DNA of 13,700 bases from DAOUBA01 sp034432855. Lineage in GTDB: Bacteria > Chloroflexota > Anaerolineae > B4-G1. The stretch lies in the NCBI GenBank assembly GCA_034432855.1, contig DAOUBA010000162.1:1-13700 (forward strand), written 5' to 3'. How positions within the stretch are numbered: the first letter of the stretch is position 1; every line of letters starts with the position of its first letter. The notes beneath the pieces are model-generated. The model searched no databases and was not told the DNA's origin. It worked only from the letters and a program-made list of their open reading frames with translations. A program made the translations under genes and the position numbers. Shown here piece after piece: positions 1-6,677 of the stretch.

Positions 1-36
1 CGTTTTCGTATTGTCTGAGAGGTTCAGGATGACTGA

Positions 37-384
37 AAACCCGCATTCTGTCAACATCTCTGGGACCCTGGGTGGTACACTTTTCGCTCGGTGTTTCTGG
101 TACAGAATTATATCGGTGTTAACACACATCCACGCAAGTCACACGGAACACGCCGTGCGATGCGCTCACTCAAGCTGCACTGGATCAGCTTGCCGAAAGG
201 AAGCCCGGATGATAACCCGGTCGAAACCATCTTCAGCGATATCCAGTTGATGGTCTTGGACAACAGCAATGACCCTGACGAAAAAACTACACGCAAGCGC
301 ATTAGCCAACATCTCAGTCGCCGCAATCGGCGGCGCAATCGCTGCATTCACATCCCGTATCTCGCTGATTCTCACACCGGTTAG
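37..384 (+). pseudogene. 3' remnant of a DDE transposase (IS630-like C-terminus)
   Basis: This is the end of a transposase that has lost its N-terminal part. The readable stretch contains WISLPKGSPDDNPVETIF, which has the layout of the last catalytic segment of IS630-type DDE transposases (a Pro/Asn-rich turn followed by the catalytic Glu), and then a basic tail RRNRRRNR. The frame is open from 37 but has in-frame stops just before it (16-18 and 34-36). Around 140-175 a different frame reads IHASHTEHAVR, which resembles the preceding conserved block, so a frameshift near 165-180 probably separates the two. No start or RBS is visible. The family is recognised by motif only; the truncation and stops are seen directly. 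It is non-functional as it stands. Confidence 0.6.
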
Positions 385-414
385 TGGACATATTCTCACA
401 TCGGTTACTGGACA
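368..414. repeat. Two-copy tandem repeat, 24-bp period
   Basis: Two 23-nt units, 368-390 and 392-414, match at 21 of 23 positions; each begins ATTCTCACA and ends TGGACA. The first unit overlaps the stop codon of the transposase remnant. Short direct repeats just inside an element's end are typical of transposase-binding sites, so this is probably the surviving terminus of the decayed element. Confidence 0.7.
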
Positions 415-472
415 ACACGCTTAAGCCCCCATCACTCGACACAGTTTTTAAGGTTAAAATAGCCAAATTCAC

Positions 473-501
473 TTGTGAGTTATGTCAGGTTGTGGTACAA
501 T
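473..501 (+). promoter_or_regulatory. Sigma-70-type promoter of the structured RNA
   Basis: The -35 TTGTGA (473-478) and -10 TACAAT (496-501) are separated by exactly 17 nt. The predicted start is about 508, directly at the beginning of a folded, gene-less segment. The match to consensus is good, and the position upstream of structure instead of an ORF is the notable point. Confidence 0.6.
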
Positions 502-507
502 TTGAAT

Positions 508-700
508 GCTGTGATTCCCCCGGACATGGGCCCGGCCTCTCGGCTCCCCGGTCTGACAACCCGAGATCTCCTGCCTGGGGGAAAAGCGGCTAAAAGAATA
601 GGCTCAGAATAAAAGAGCCAGGCACAGAAAAGGAGGAAGTGCGATGGTGGCCGCTCCCAGTGGAGATGGGGGCTATCCTTTCTTGCCTGGCTTTTCATTT
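508..700 (+). ncRNA. Candidate structured non-coding RNA or leader, family not recognised
   Basis: About 190 nt between a good promoter and a T-rich run, with no convincing protein. Visible structure: an outer stem CCCCCGG (517-523) with CCTGGGGG (574-581); an inner stem TCTCGG (538-543) with CCGAGA (561-566); a small hairpin GGCTC (601-605) with GAGCC (615-619); and a long hairpin 616-692 (nine base pairs AGCCAGGCA/TGCCTGGCT, then AGAAA-GG/CCTTTCT, then GCTCCC/GGGGGC) followed by TTTTCATTT. The 601-619 hairpin and the long terminator-like hairpin compete for 616-619. AGCGGC (585-590) could also pair with GCCGCT (650-655). This is the layout of a switch. An SD-like AGGAGG (631-636) lies inside the long hairpin. 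It does not match the 6S, SRP, tmRNA, T-box or cobalamin-riboswitch signatures that I know. Confidence 0.45.
616..700 (+). terminator. Terminator-like long hairpin ending the structured RNA
   Basis: A nine-base-pair closing stem (616-624 with 684-692) extended by two further helices makes one nearly continuous 77-nt hairpin. It is followed by TTTTCATTTATCTTTAT. The stem is longer than a standard terminator, so it could instead be a functional RNA domain. Confidence 0.5.
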
Positions 701-740
701 ATCTTTATCAGAAGTGGTGTAGCGATGCCCGTGGGGAGGC

Positions 741-770
741 TTGACGTTGCTTGGCATTATGCTGTACGAT
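741..770 (+). promoter_or_regulatory. Promoter-like site upstream of a truncated ORF start
   Basis: TTGACG (741-746) and TACGAT (765-770) are 18 nt apart. About 30 nt downstream of the predicted start are a strong SD, GGAGGTG (801-807), and an ATG at 811. Confidence 0.4.
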
Positions 771-810
771 ATCTTTCAAAGGCGGGTAGGATGATCATTT
801 GGAGGTGACG

Positions 811-1023
811 ATGCAAACGGCAAGTGTAGGACTCGTGCAGTCCCATCGAAGCAAGACGAGGCTGCGCCCGGTAGAAAAGAAAACGCCCAGCGCTGGGGGC
901 GCTGGGCGGAGGTTCGACAAAGACACCGGAGGCGCTTTGTCTGTTTCTACGCAATGCCGCAAAAGTCACCCTGTTGACGTAGCGGCGAGGGCGAGCCACT
1001 GTTTGCGGAGTTGGTCTAGCTGA
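811..1023 (+). pseudogene. Possible 5' end of an interrupted gene
   Basis: ATG at 811 has a strong SD (GGAGGTG) and a promoter-like site upstream. The frame begins MQTASVGLVQSHRSKTRLRP, but from codon 21 on it runs through a minus-strand terminator hairpin (872-908) and then the left end and antisense of the IS-A transposase, so the later residues are not expected to be real protein. The first 20 codons may be the start of a gene cut off by the IS. No family is recognised. Alternatively the SD and ATG are accidental. Confidence 0.2.
872..908 (-). terminator. Rho-independent terminator on the minus strand
   Basis: A perfect 10-bp stem CGCCCAGCGC (884-893) with GCGCTGGGCG (899-908) and a 5-nt loop is followed, on the minus strand, by TTTTCTTTTC. 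It lies 58 bp beyond the stop codon of the IS-A transposase and would end its transcript. It is outside the recognisable inverted repeat of the element. Confidence 0.75.
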
Positions 1024-2829
1024 ACATTGACACGTCGAATAGAACGGGTATGCAGGCGGAAACGCTCCTGATGCTGGCGCATGCGTTGTTGTTCTTCGGT
1101 CAATTGCTCGGGTGGGACTTGGCGCAAGGCCAGCAGGCATCTGGCCTCGGTAGGAGGTCTGGGCAGCAGTTCCCAAGCCCCCGTGCGCTGCAAGGCGCGG
1201 CGGGTCTGTCCCTTCTGGCCAGTGGTGCGGAGCAAGCGGCGCTGGGTATCGCGGAAGTGGCTTTCCAGACCGTTGTTGGTGCGGGGCAGCCCCTCGACAT
1301 CGTAGCAATGGAACAGGCCCGGCCAATAGCTGGTGCTGACCTTGTCCAGATGGTAGCGAAAGGCGTCCAGGCGTGGAGGGAGGTCTGGCAAAGCCAACAG
1401 GTCATCCAGGTAGGCGCGGAGTTGTTGCGCCACCTGCTCGCCGGTGGTGGGGCAATCGCCAGGAGGTGTCAGGATACTGTCAATGTCTCGCACCCAGCTT
1501 GCGCCTTGCTGCAACTCCTGGTGTTCCGTGGCGAAGGGGGGCAAGGCCGCCCGCAGGCCAGCGTGCAAACGAGCCAGGCGCGCATCGTGGCGATGGGCCA
1601 GCAGTTCTTCGGCCAGGGTCACGACCCCCTGGAGGCGCTGGTAGGTCTCGATGCCGGCCAGACGGAAGGGTGGGCGTCCCTTCAGGGTCAACAGGTAGCG
1701 GGTATGGCGGAGCAACTGCGTGACGACTTCATCGGCCACGGCGACATCTGGTCTTGGGGCAGCAACCGACGCAGTTTCGCGGTTGGCGGCCTTGAGGTCA
1801 GGCACTGAGGGGGCGGGCAACAGGCCGGTCACCGTGAGCAAGGCCGGTTGTGGGGTATCCGTCACCTGCTCGGCGCGGATTAACAGTCCCACTTCAGCGC
1901 GCACTGCCTGGCGCAGGTGTACGTTGAAAGCCGAATCCGCCTCAGCCAGCGGCTCGGCCAGGTTGTTGAGGTAGTGGGAGTGGCAGAAGTGATGCCGGGC
2001 GCCGGGCAGGACCGCAGCCACCGCCTCCGGCAAGCCTTTCTGCTTGTCGCTCAAGACGGCCAGAATCGGCCAGGGGAGGTCGGCCAGCGGTTCGAGAAAA
2101 GCCTCGAAGGTGGCCTGGTCGCAGCGACTCAGCCAGCCGCTGCGCAGGGTCAGGTTGCACAGGAGGGCGCGGATGAACCACAGTTGCGGCTCGCCGCCCT
2201 CCGGGGCCAGCCCGTCCAGGGTGATGATCAAGCCCCCGTGCTGGTGGGCAGTTTGTGCCACACCGATTTCCCTGAGAACCTTTCCGAGCCACCAAATTGG
2301 CAAGTATTCTGAGGGCATCCTTGCCGATTTCACGCCCATTCGTGGCCTGAATCGCGCCTGAATACTTGCCAGTTCGAAATGCCTGCGGGAAATCGGTGTG
2401 CCAGGCAAGCCCAGTATTGCCGCTCGTGGCAGGCCAACAACGGCAGATAGACTTGCTGGTATAGCGCACGTGGGACTCCGAAATCTGTACCCGACCCGAC
2501 AGATCGGCTCGAATCTCGGCGTAGGCATCCCGGCGTTCCTGGCGCAGCCAGCCGATGTGGGCCAGCACGTCGTAACCGTAAGTGGAGTCGGGTGGCGCGA
2601 TTTGCTGCCCCTCGGCCGAGAGCAGCCGCATTGGACGTCCAAGACACATCGGGTCGGCACAGCAGCCGGGCCGGCTGGCCACGGACAGAACGCCATCCAG
2701 CGTCTGCACCGTCTTGTCCCAGGCCAGATAGTTGCACATTGCCAATGGCTCCCCACAGTATGGGCAAGCGGATAGTTCGGGCTTGTAGATGATCCGCTCA
2801 CCCGGATGCAACTCTTTCGGGGTTCTCAT
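966..2829 (-). pseudogene. IS-A transposase, broken by a 1-nt frameshift and a MITE insertion
   Basis: The start is ATG at 2829, four nt after the SD GGAGGT. The N-terminal frame (2829 to about 2461) carries a Cys cluster, CPYCGEPL followed by CCADPMC, probably a zinc ribbon, and ends ISESHVRY. The protein then continues in another frame as YQQVYLPLLACHERQYW, which requires a one-base loss near 2455-2466. At 2256-2403 a 138-bp element plus a 5-bp duplication shifts the frame again. Removing it joins CLA directly to QTAHQHGGLIITLDGL. The rest, down to the TGA at 966, holds the catalytic core: Asp in ITLDGL, Asp in VLSDKQKGL, a CHSHY segment and Glu in TNNGLES. The order is that of a DDE transposase. 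The family name is uncertain. It is non-functional unless the frameshift is a sequencing error and the MITE excises. Confidence 0.8.
2256..2403. mobile_element. 138-bp MITE-like element with TGCCA target duplication
   Basis: The element spans 2261-2398. Its ends are perfect 12-bp inverted repeats, CACCGATTTCCC (2261-2272) and GGGAAATCGGTG (2387-2398), flanked on both sides by TGCCA (2256-2260 and 2399-2403). Inside is a second perfect 12-bp inverted pair, TGGCAAGTATTC (2298-2309) and GAATACTTGCCA (2360-2371). CCGATTTC recurs internally at 2324-2331. There is no room for a transposase, so it must have been moved in trans. Precise loss of 143 bp restores the host reading frame, which proves insertion into an existing gene. 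No IS in this window has the same ends. Confidence 0.88.
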
Positions 2830-3018
2830 AGACACCTCCACTCAAGGATTATGCCCATGATAACCCCATCCCGTCACAGGGTTACTTTTGCGCTATTGCG
2901 TTTCTACTATAGCAGACAAACCCACCCCTGTCAACAAGTCCGTCTGTTAGTGACTGTTCGACAACCGGTAGAATTGGTGTAAAATGAGGGCCAGACCCAA
3001 CCGGGAGGCGAACGAGAA

Positions 3019-4185
3019 ATGCGACTGCATCTGATACTGCCGCGCGTGGAACCCGATGAGATCAAGCCGCCGTCCGAGTGCCCGTATGAGGGGTGTGATG
3101 GCACACACTTTCAGTTCATTCAGGAAGTTGAGAAGCCACTGCGCGATACCAAGTATCCGCAGGTGCTGGCTCACCGCTATCAGTGCCTGCGCTGTTTTCG
3201 CACCCATCGTGTCTATCCCAGAGGGGTGAGCAAGGACCACATATCGCAGCGGGTGAAAGGGCTGGGCATCTTGCTGTACCTGTTGGGGCTGAGTTATGGG
3301 GCAGTATCTCTGGCGCTGGATGCCCTTGGGGTCTACATGTGCAAGAGCCGGGTGTATGACGCGGTACAGGCGGTGGCGGAGCACGTGCCGGGCATGAAGC
3401 GCGACCAGGTCTTTGAGAATGTACGCACACCGGCGTTGGGAGGGGATTTGACGTCGGTGAAGGTGAAGGGGCAGTGGGTTCCCTTGGGATTGACGGTGGA
3501 TGACACGACGGGCCTGGTGCTGACAGTGGATGGATTGTCGGGAGAGGATGCCGCCACGCTGAAGGAGTGGATGGAACCCATCGCCGAGGCGGTTGGGGCT
3601 GAGATTCTGGTGACGGACGACGCCGATGCGCTCAAGACGGTAGCGGACGACTTGGGACGGGATCACCAGGTCTGCAAGAGCCACGTCAAGCGCAACACGG
3701 AGAGCCTGATTGAGAGTCTGCAACCGGCTGTGGCGACCGATGCGGATGGGTCTCTGGCTGCGGCAGGTGTCACCCCTGAGCAGGCCCAAGCCGACCTGAA
3801 ACGGCTGGGCGAATTGATCGTCAGTCGGCGACCAGAAGATGTGGACGAACTGGAAACCATGCACTACCATTACCTTGCGGCCTCCCCTCCAGACGCGGGA
3901 GAGAAAGCCACCGTGGCCTATCGTTTGCGGCTGCTTTTCTTGGACCGCTGGAATCTGTGGCCACGGCTGACGAAATACCGTACCTGGCGCGGTCCTCACG
4001 GTGAGACGTTGGATGGTAGCAACAACGGCAGTGAACGCGCCATTGGATGGTGGATCAAGGAACGGTATCGCACCATGCGTGGGTATAAGCGACCGAAATC
4101 GGCGGTGAATGTCAGCCGGCTGCTGGCTTGGTGTGGTAATCATCTGAACCGCAGTGGAGCAGACTTGGCTCTCTTGTTCGTATAG
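3019..4185 (+). CDS. IS-B transposase (DDE family, 388 aa)
   Basis: Catalyses cut-and-paste movement of IS-B. ATG at 3019 follows GGGAGG by 10 nt, and the gene fills the element. The N-terminus has four Cys (C21, C26, C56, C59) fit for a DNA-binding zinc ribbon, followed by a helical region. The core shows the expected acidic residues: D143 in GGDLTSVKVKG, D200/D201 in LVTDDADALK, and E339 in DGSNNGSERAIGWW, with CKSHVKRN between the second and third. The basic ending RYRTMRGYKRPKS is common in this type. The arrangement resembles the broad Mutator/IS256-like group, but I do not assign a family. The protein appears full length with no breaks, so the element may still be active. The stop codon is followed after two bases by a palindrome. 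Confidence 0.88.
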   Translation: MRLHLILPRVEPDEIKPPSECPYEGCDGTHFQFIQEVEKPLRDTKYPQVLAHRYQCLRCFRTHRVYPRGVSKDHISQRVKGLGILLYLLGLSYGAVSLALDALGVYMCKSRVYDAVQAVAEHVPGMKRDQVFENVRTPALGGDLTSVKVKGQWVPLGLTVDDTTGLVLTVDGLSGEDAATLKEWMEPIAEAVGAEILVTDDADALKTVADDLGRDHQVCKSHVKRNTESLIESLQPAVATDADGSLAAAGVTPEQAQADLKRLGELIVSRRPEDVDELETMHYHYLAASPPDAGEKATVAYRLRLLFLDRWNLWPRLTKYRTWRGPHGETLDGSNNGSERAIGWWIKERYRTMRGYKRPKSAVNVSRLLAWCGNHLNRSGADLALLFV

Positions 4186-4187
4186 GG

Positions 4188-4205
4188 CCTGCCTGCGCAG
4201 GCAGG
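4188..4205. terminator. 18-bp perfect palindrome after the IS-B transposase
   Basis: CCTGCCTGCGCAGGCAGG starts 3 nt after the transposase stop and can form a 7-bp stem with a 4-nt loop. There is no T-run after it, so it may protect the mRNA end or block transcription inefficiently. Confidence 0.4.
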
Positions 4206-4276
4206 TGAGCAAGCAGGTACGGGCTGCGGGCCAATGTGCTATTGACCCTCTATACCAAAGTCCGAACAGTCACGTC

Positions 4277-4408
4277 TGTTACTATTGCGGTGCCTGTGGC
4301 CTGTGGATCGTATCCGGCCCGCTTCACCGGGATGAACTGGCTGCGCTTCTCGCTGACTTTTGCGATGACTGCGGTGCGCCACTCGCGGAGAGCTTGCGGG
4401 GAGCGTGA
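4277..4408 (+). pseudogene. C-terminal part of a small zinc-ribbon-like ORF split by IS-B
   Basis: If IS-B and one copy of its target repeat are removed, the frame reads VNKSVCYYCGACGLWIVS and continues to HRDELAALLADFCDDCGAPLAESLRGA before the TGA at 4406-4408. The CxxCxxC and CxxC pairs, spaced by about 25 residues, look like a zinc ribbon. Upstream the frame stays open to a stop at 2861-2863, with only a TTG at 2888 as a possible start, and that region is already the end of IS-A, so the original N-terminus is probably lost. The peptide has the composition of a real small protein. No function is assigned. Confidence 0.4.
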
Positions 4409-4415
4409 GAGCTAT

Positions 4416-4625
4416 ATGGAGATAGAGCCGTTGAGCGCTGGCGGCGTTTCCTGTTGCCACTGCTCGAGACGCGTCTACCACTGTAACCGAGCCGTCTGGA
4501 AGATCAAGGTGGTTCAGACACCTGAGCCACCCTTGCGCATTGTTTGGGTTGGTGTTGAGCAAGTGAGGGATCGCAGTGGCTTTGGTTTGACAGAGCATGG
4601 TAAAATACATGGTACCGAGTGTTGA
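4416..4625 (+). CDS. Small Cys-rich hypothetical protein (69 aa)
   Basis: Starts at ATG 4416, eight nt after the split zinc-ribbon ORF ends, as would fit a small operon. It contains VSCCHCSRRVYHC (four Cys and one His within 13 residues), possibly metal binding, and then a beta-rich stretch WKIKVVQTPEPPLRIVWVG. The RBS is weak (GAGA five nt upstream), and the last third overlaps the direct repeats at 4552-4655, which lowers confidence. There is no family match that I can name; it could be spurious. Confidence 0.3.
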   Translation: MEIEPLSAGGVSCCHCSRRVYHCNRAVWKIKVVQTPEPPLRIVWVGVEQVRDRSGFGLTEHGKIHGTEC

Positions 4626-4655
4626 ACGAGTGAGGGGATCGCAGTGGCTTTTGGC
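4552..4655. repeat. Two direct repeats of about 35 bp, 67 bp apart, upstream of a promoter
   Basis: GTGTTGAGCAAGTGAGG at 4552-4568 and GTGTTGAACGAGTGAGGGG at 4619-4637 both continue into GATCGCAGTGGCTTT. Weaker similarity (GGTAAAA) continues to the -35 of the promoter at 4676. Direct repeats at this position could be activator or repressor sites, or the product of a local duplication. Confidence 0.6.
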
Positions 4656-4675
4656 ACCAGCCCGGGTAAAACTAC

Positions 4676-4704
4676 TTGACAAATCCCCTCCCCTATGGTA
4701 GCCT
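4676..4704 (+). promoter_or_regulatory. Promoter cut off from its genes by IS-C
   Basis: A perfect -35 TTGACA (4676-4681), a 17-nt spacer and a -10 TAGCCT (4699-4704) predict a start near 4711, which is exactly where IS-C's duplicated target begins. Before the insertion this promoter would have read into the sequence now at 6676 and on to the small genes at 6900-7285. Confidence 0.55.
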
Positions 4705-4899
4705 ATTGCACAATGAGTGAGCAATGAGGTAATGTTCCTCGACAATTGAGATAAATGGCGGGAAGGCCATCTGGACGTTCTGGCGGGCGTCTGGAAGCGC
4801 CTTCCAAACGAGTCAAAAATGTTGTTATCTTCGCGCCGCACGAAACGCGAATCCTGAGCGCGTGAACCGGCGAGTCTATAGGGCGGTGCTATGCGGCGT

Positions 4900-6600
4900 C
4901 TATCCCGGCGCTACAGACACCGGGCACATTAACAACTCTTTCAGAGACCACTGGTGATCCGTCAAGCCGGCAGCCATGGCCGGTGTGCGCTGTTGCCACT
5001 TCTTCGGTGAGCCGTCGCCCCGCGTCGGGATCGGCTCTGGCAGTTTGACGCGCAAGCCGGCGTGGTATCTGACGAAGTGGTAGTAGGTCAGCGCCAGGTG
5101 CAGATGATACACCAGGTACTCTCGCTTCTTGGAGAAGCACAACGTCTTGCGGTGCAGCCGGCTGACCAGGTGACGCAGCGTGAGATTGACCCGCTCGACG
5201 AAGGAGGTGTTGATCTTCTGCCCAAGAGACTCCAGGAGAGCCTGAATCTTCTCCTGGCTGCCGTAGACGATCTGGGTCGTGACTGCGACCACGCGCCCTT
5301 TCTTGCGCTCCTTGTGCACCGTGGCGTACTGCAAGCCTCCTGGCGGGACCTGGCGTGGCTTGGGGCAGCGCCCGCGCTGCCCTTTGCGCTGGGGCTGCAC
5401 CCACACGCCAAAGACCCTCAAGAGCGCCTGGATGTAGTGGGGCAGAGAATCGCTGGTCAACAACGGCAGACAGGTTTCGGCCAAGCGGGCACGCAGCCGG
5501 GCCACAAACCCAACGGCCTCCTCTTCGCCATGCTCGCCCACCAACACGGCGATGACCAGCTTGTGCAGCGGGTCGAAGGCTACCCACACCCACGTGTCGC
5601 CCCATTCGCTGTGCAGATGCTCCCACTCCTTCAGCATGCGCTCCTTCTTGTGCACGAAGGTCCACAACTCGTCCAACTGCACCTGAGTCAGGTGCAGATC
5701 GCGCAGCATGCACTCTGATAGCAGCTGGCAATGCTGACCGGCCTTTTTCAGCCACTCCAACACGACGTCGGGCTTCACGCCGTGGATGCGTGCGACAGCC
5801 CGCACTCCCAACCCTTCCGCCAGTTCCTGCAACGCGATGCAGACCGTCTGCACCGGCGTTTTGAGGTCGAAGAAGGGTGTACCAGCTGTCTCGGAAAAGG
5901 GCCGCTGACACACGCGACACAGGTACATCTGGCGCACCTCGCCGTGTGTGGTGGTATAGGTACCGTACCCCACGATGTTGTGGATGGGGTCGTCCCCGAA
6001 CCGGCCGCAGGCCGGACATTCCTCATTCGGACAACACCGGTGAGCGGTGGGGATGGTGCGGGGACGTCCTGGCCCGCGCCTGGCCGCCGATTGAGCCTCT
6101 TCCACCTCTGCGCCCGCCAGTGTTTGAGGGGCGCGGGCCTGTGGGCTGACGTTGCTGGCAACGGCTAACGGGCCTTTCTCCCTCCCCCACACGGCGTGTG
6201 GGCCGGACACAGTGGGCTGTGGGGTCTGCAGCGTGCCATCCATCAATCCTTGCCACTGGCGCTGCAGACGCAGCCATTGCCTGTGCCAGTGCTGAAACCT
6301 GCGCAGCAAGCGTTCCAGTCTGTCCGGTTCGTGCTTGCGCCAGCGCCGATGCTGGCGTCGTCGCCGGCGGCGAGGCGGGAAAATCCTTTCCGCCCACATA
6401 TCCACGTCCCACCAAGACGGAATCGGCGAATGGTCTCTCTGGAGCGTTGTCCTGAGTTTACCGAAGGGTTGTTCAAGTACAGTCGGACCGGAACAGCCCG
6501 CCTGGTCTCTTGGCTCTATGTGCGCCCCCGGACTAGTAGGGCCAGTTGACCAAAACGGGATAATCAACGACAATACGATCAGGCATGCTATCAGCCGCAT
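4900..6600 (-). CDS. IS-C transposase, IS1 family (566 aa)
   Basis: Catalyses transposition of IS-C. ATG at 6600 is preceded by GGAGGT at the right distance. Residues 1-25 are hydrophobic and look like a membrane segment or signal peptide. Residues 75-115 are very Arg-rich. A zinc ribbon follows (C195, C198, C228, C231), then a helix-turn-helix-like stretch around 260-285. The catalytic residues are D310 (VQLDELWTFVHKKE), D384 (LLTSDSLPHY) and E469 (TSFVERVNLTLRH); the DELW...KK context and the Cys ribbon are those of IS1 InsAB fused in one frame. Standard IS1 transposases are about 230 aa, so this belongs to the long-form group. Residues 42-51 (LEQPFGKLRT) are encoded by a REP-like hairpin unit that lies inside the gene. 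No break is visible. Confidence 0.88.
   Translation of the reverse strand: MRLIACLIVLSLIIPFWSTGPTSPGAHIEPRDQAGCSGPTVLEQPFGKLRTTLQRDHSPIPSWWDVDMWAERIFPPRRRRRRQHRRWRKHEPDRLERLLRRFQHWHRQWLRLQRQWQGLMDGTLQTPQPTVSGPHAVWGREKGPLAVASNVSPQARAPQTLAGAEVEEAQSAARRGPGRPRTIPTAHRCCPNEECPACGRFGDDPIHNIVGYGTYTTTHGEVRQMYLCRVCQRPFSETAGTPFFDLKTPVQTVCIALQELAEGLGVRAVARIHGVKPDVVLEWLKKAGQHCQLLSECMLRDLHLTQVQLDELWTFVHKKERMLKEWEHLHSEWGDTWVWVAFDPLHKLVIAVLVGEHGEEEAVGFVARLRARLAETCLPLLTSDSLPHYIQALLRVFGVWVQPQRKGQRGRCPKPRQVPPGGLQYATVHKERKKGRVVAVTTQIVYGSQEKIQALLESLGQKINTSFVERVNLTLRHLVSRLHRKTLCFSKKREYLVYHLHLALTYYHFVRYHAGLRVKLPEPIPTRGDGSPKKWQQRTPAMAAGLTDHQWSLKELLMCPVSVAPG
6450..6468. repeat. REP-like hairpin unit inside the IS-C transposase gene
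   Basis: TCCTGAGTTTACCGAAGGG has the CCTGAG...CGAAGGG form of the units at 8288-8333. It falls in the N-terminal coding region and is translated as part of LEQPFGKLRT. Confidence 0.5.
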
Positions 6601-6677
6601 TACTCACCTCCGCGTGAGATGTTCTCCGCTGATAGTATGCCAGCAATTATCTCAATTGTGAAGGGACACTACCAGCA

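Larger units (their letters stand above)
415..810. other. Stretch without a convincing protein gene
   Basis: No convincing coding region lies between the transposase remnant and IS-A. The stretch holds a promoter (473-501), a strongly folded segment (about 508-695) and a second promoter-like site (741-770). A short frame at 644-808 (54 codons) has a good ribosome-binding sequence, but its first 17 codons are the terminator-like hairpin itself and the rest does not look like protein. Confidence 0.5.
948..2904. mobile_element. IS-A: insertion sequence with degenerate inverted ends, inactivated
   Basis: The left end (948-979, plus) and the right end (2872-2904, read on the minus strand) share GCAAT, CGCAAAAGT, ACCCTGT and GACG in the same order. 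A further TTTGTCTG lies just outside each (936-943 and the complement of 2913-2920), so the true ends may be slightly further out. Between them lies one minus-strand transposase, broken twice. GACAAANNCACC occurs on both sides (916-927 and 2915-2926) and may be a trace of a target duplication, but I cannot fix the boundary to the base. The IS family is not recognised with certainty. Confidence 0.65.
2942..4281. mobile_element. IS-B: complete 1324-bp insertion sequence with 8-bp target duplication
   Basis: The element spans 2950-4273. The ends are inverted: GTGACTGTTCG at 2950-2960 and CGAACAGTCAC at 4263-4273 (11 bp perfect, then GGTA and GGT in matching positions). GTCTGTTA flanks it on both sides (2942-2949 and 4274-4281). 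It carries one intact transposase on the plus strand. The clean ends and identical duplication indicate a fairly recent insertion, about 30 bp from the right end of IS-A. The interrupted site reads through as a Cys-rich peptide. Confidence 0.92.

Noticed and set aside
368..414. CRISPR array
   Set aside because: Only two units in direct contact, with no spacers and no cas genes; better explained as an IS end.
508..700. 6S RNA, SRP RNA or tmRNA
   Set aside because: The 5' and 3' ends do not pair as in 6S, and the SRP and tmRNA signature sequences are absent.
644..808. 54-codon ORF with good SD inside the structured RNA region
   Set aside because: The first 17 codons are the terminator-like hairpin and the rest lacks protein character. 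I kept the RNA interpretation, though a translated leader is not excluded.
1050..1808. Long plus-strand reading frame of 252 codons
   Set aside because: Antisense to the catalytic part of the IS-A transposase, which has clear DDE motifs on the minus strand; the plus frame is a GC-rich shadow.
2455..2466. Programmed frameshifting in the IS-A transposase
   Set aside because: No slippery A-run or heptamer is present at the junction, and the gene is also broken by the MITE, so decay is the simpler reading.
2947..4212. Minus-strand reading frame of 421 codons covering IS-B
   Set aside because: It is the exact antisense of the intact IS-B transposase and even covers the terminal repeats; no SD or motifs.
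4239..4841. 200-codon minus-strand frame between IS-B and IS-C
   Set aside because: Runs through direct repeats, a promoter and the IS-C end; composition is not protein-like.
4889..6019. Second minus-strand frame of 376 codons within IS-C
   Set aside because: Overlaps the IS1-type transposase in another frame, with Arg/Ala/Gly-rich shadow composition.
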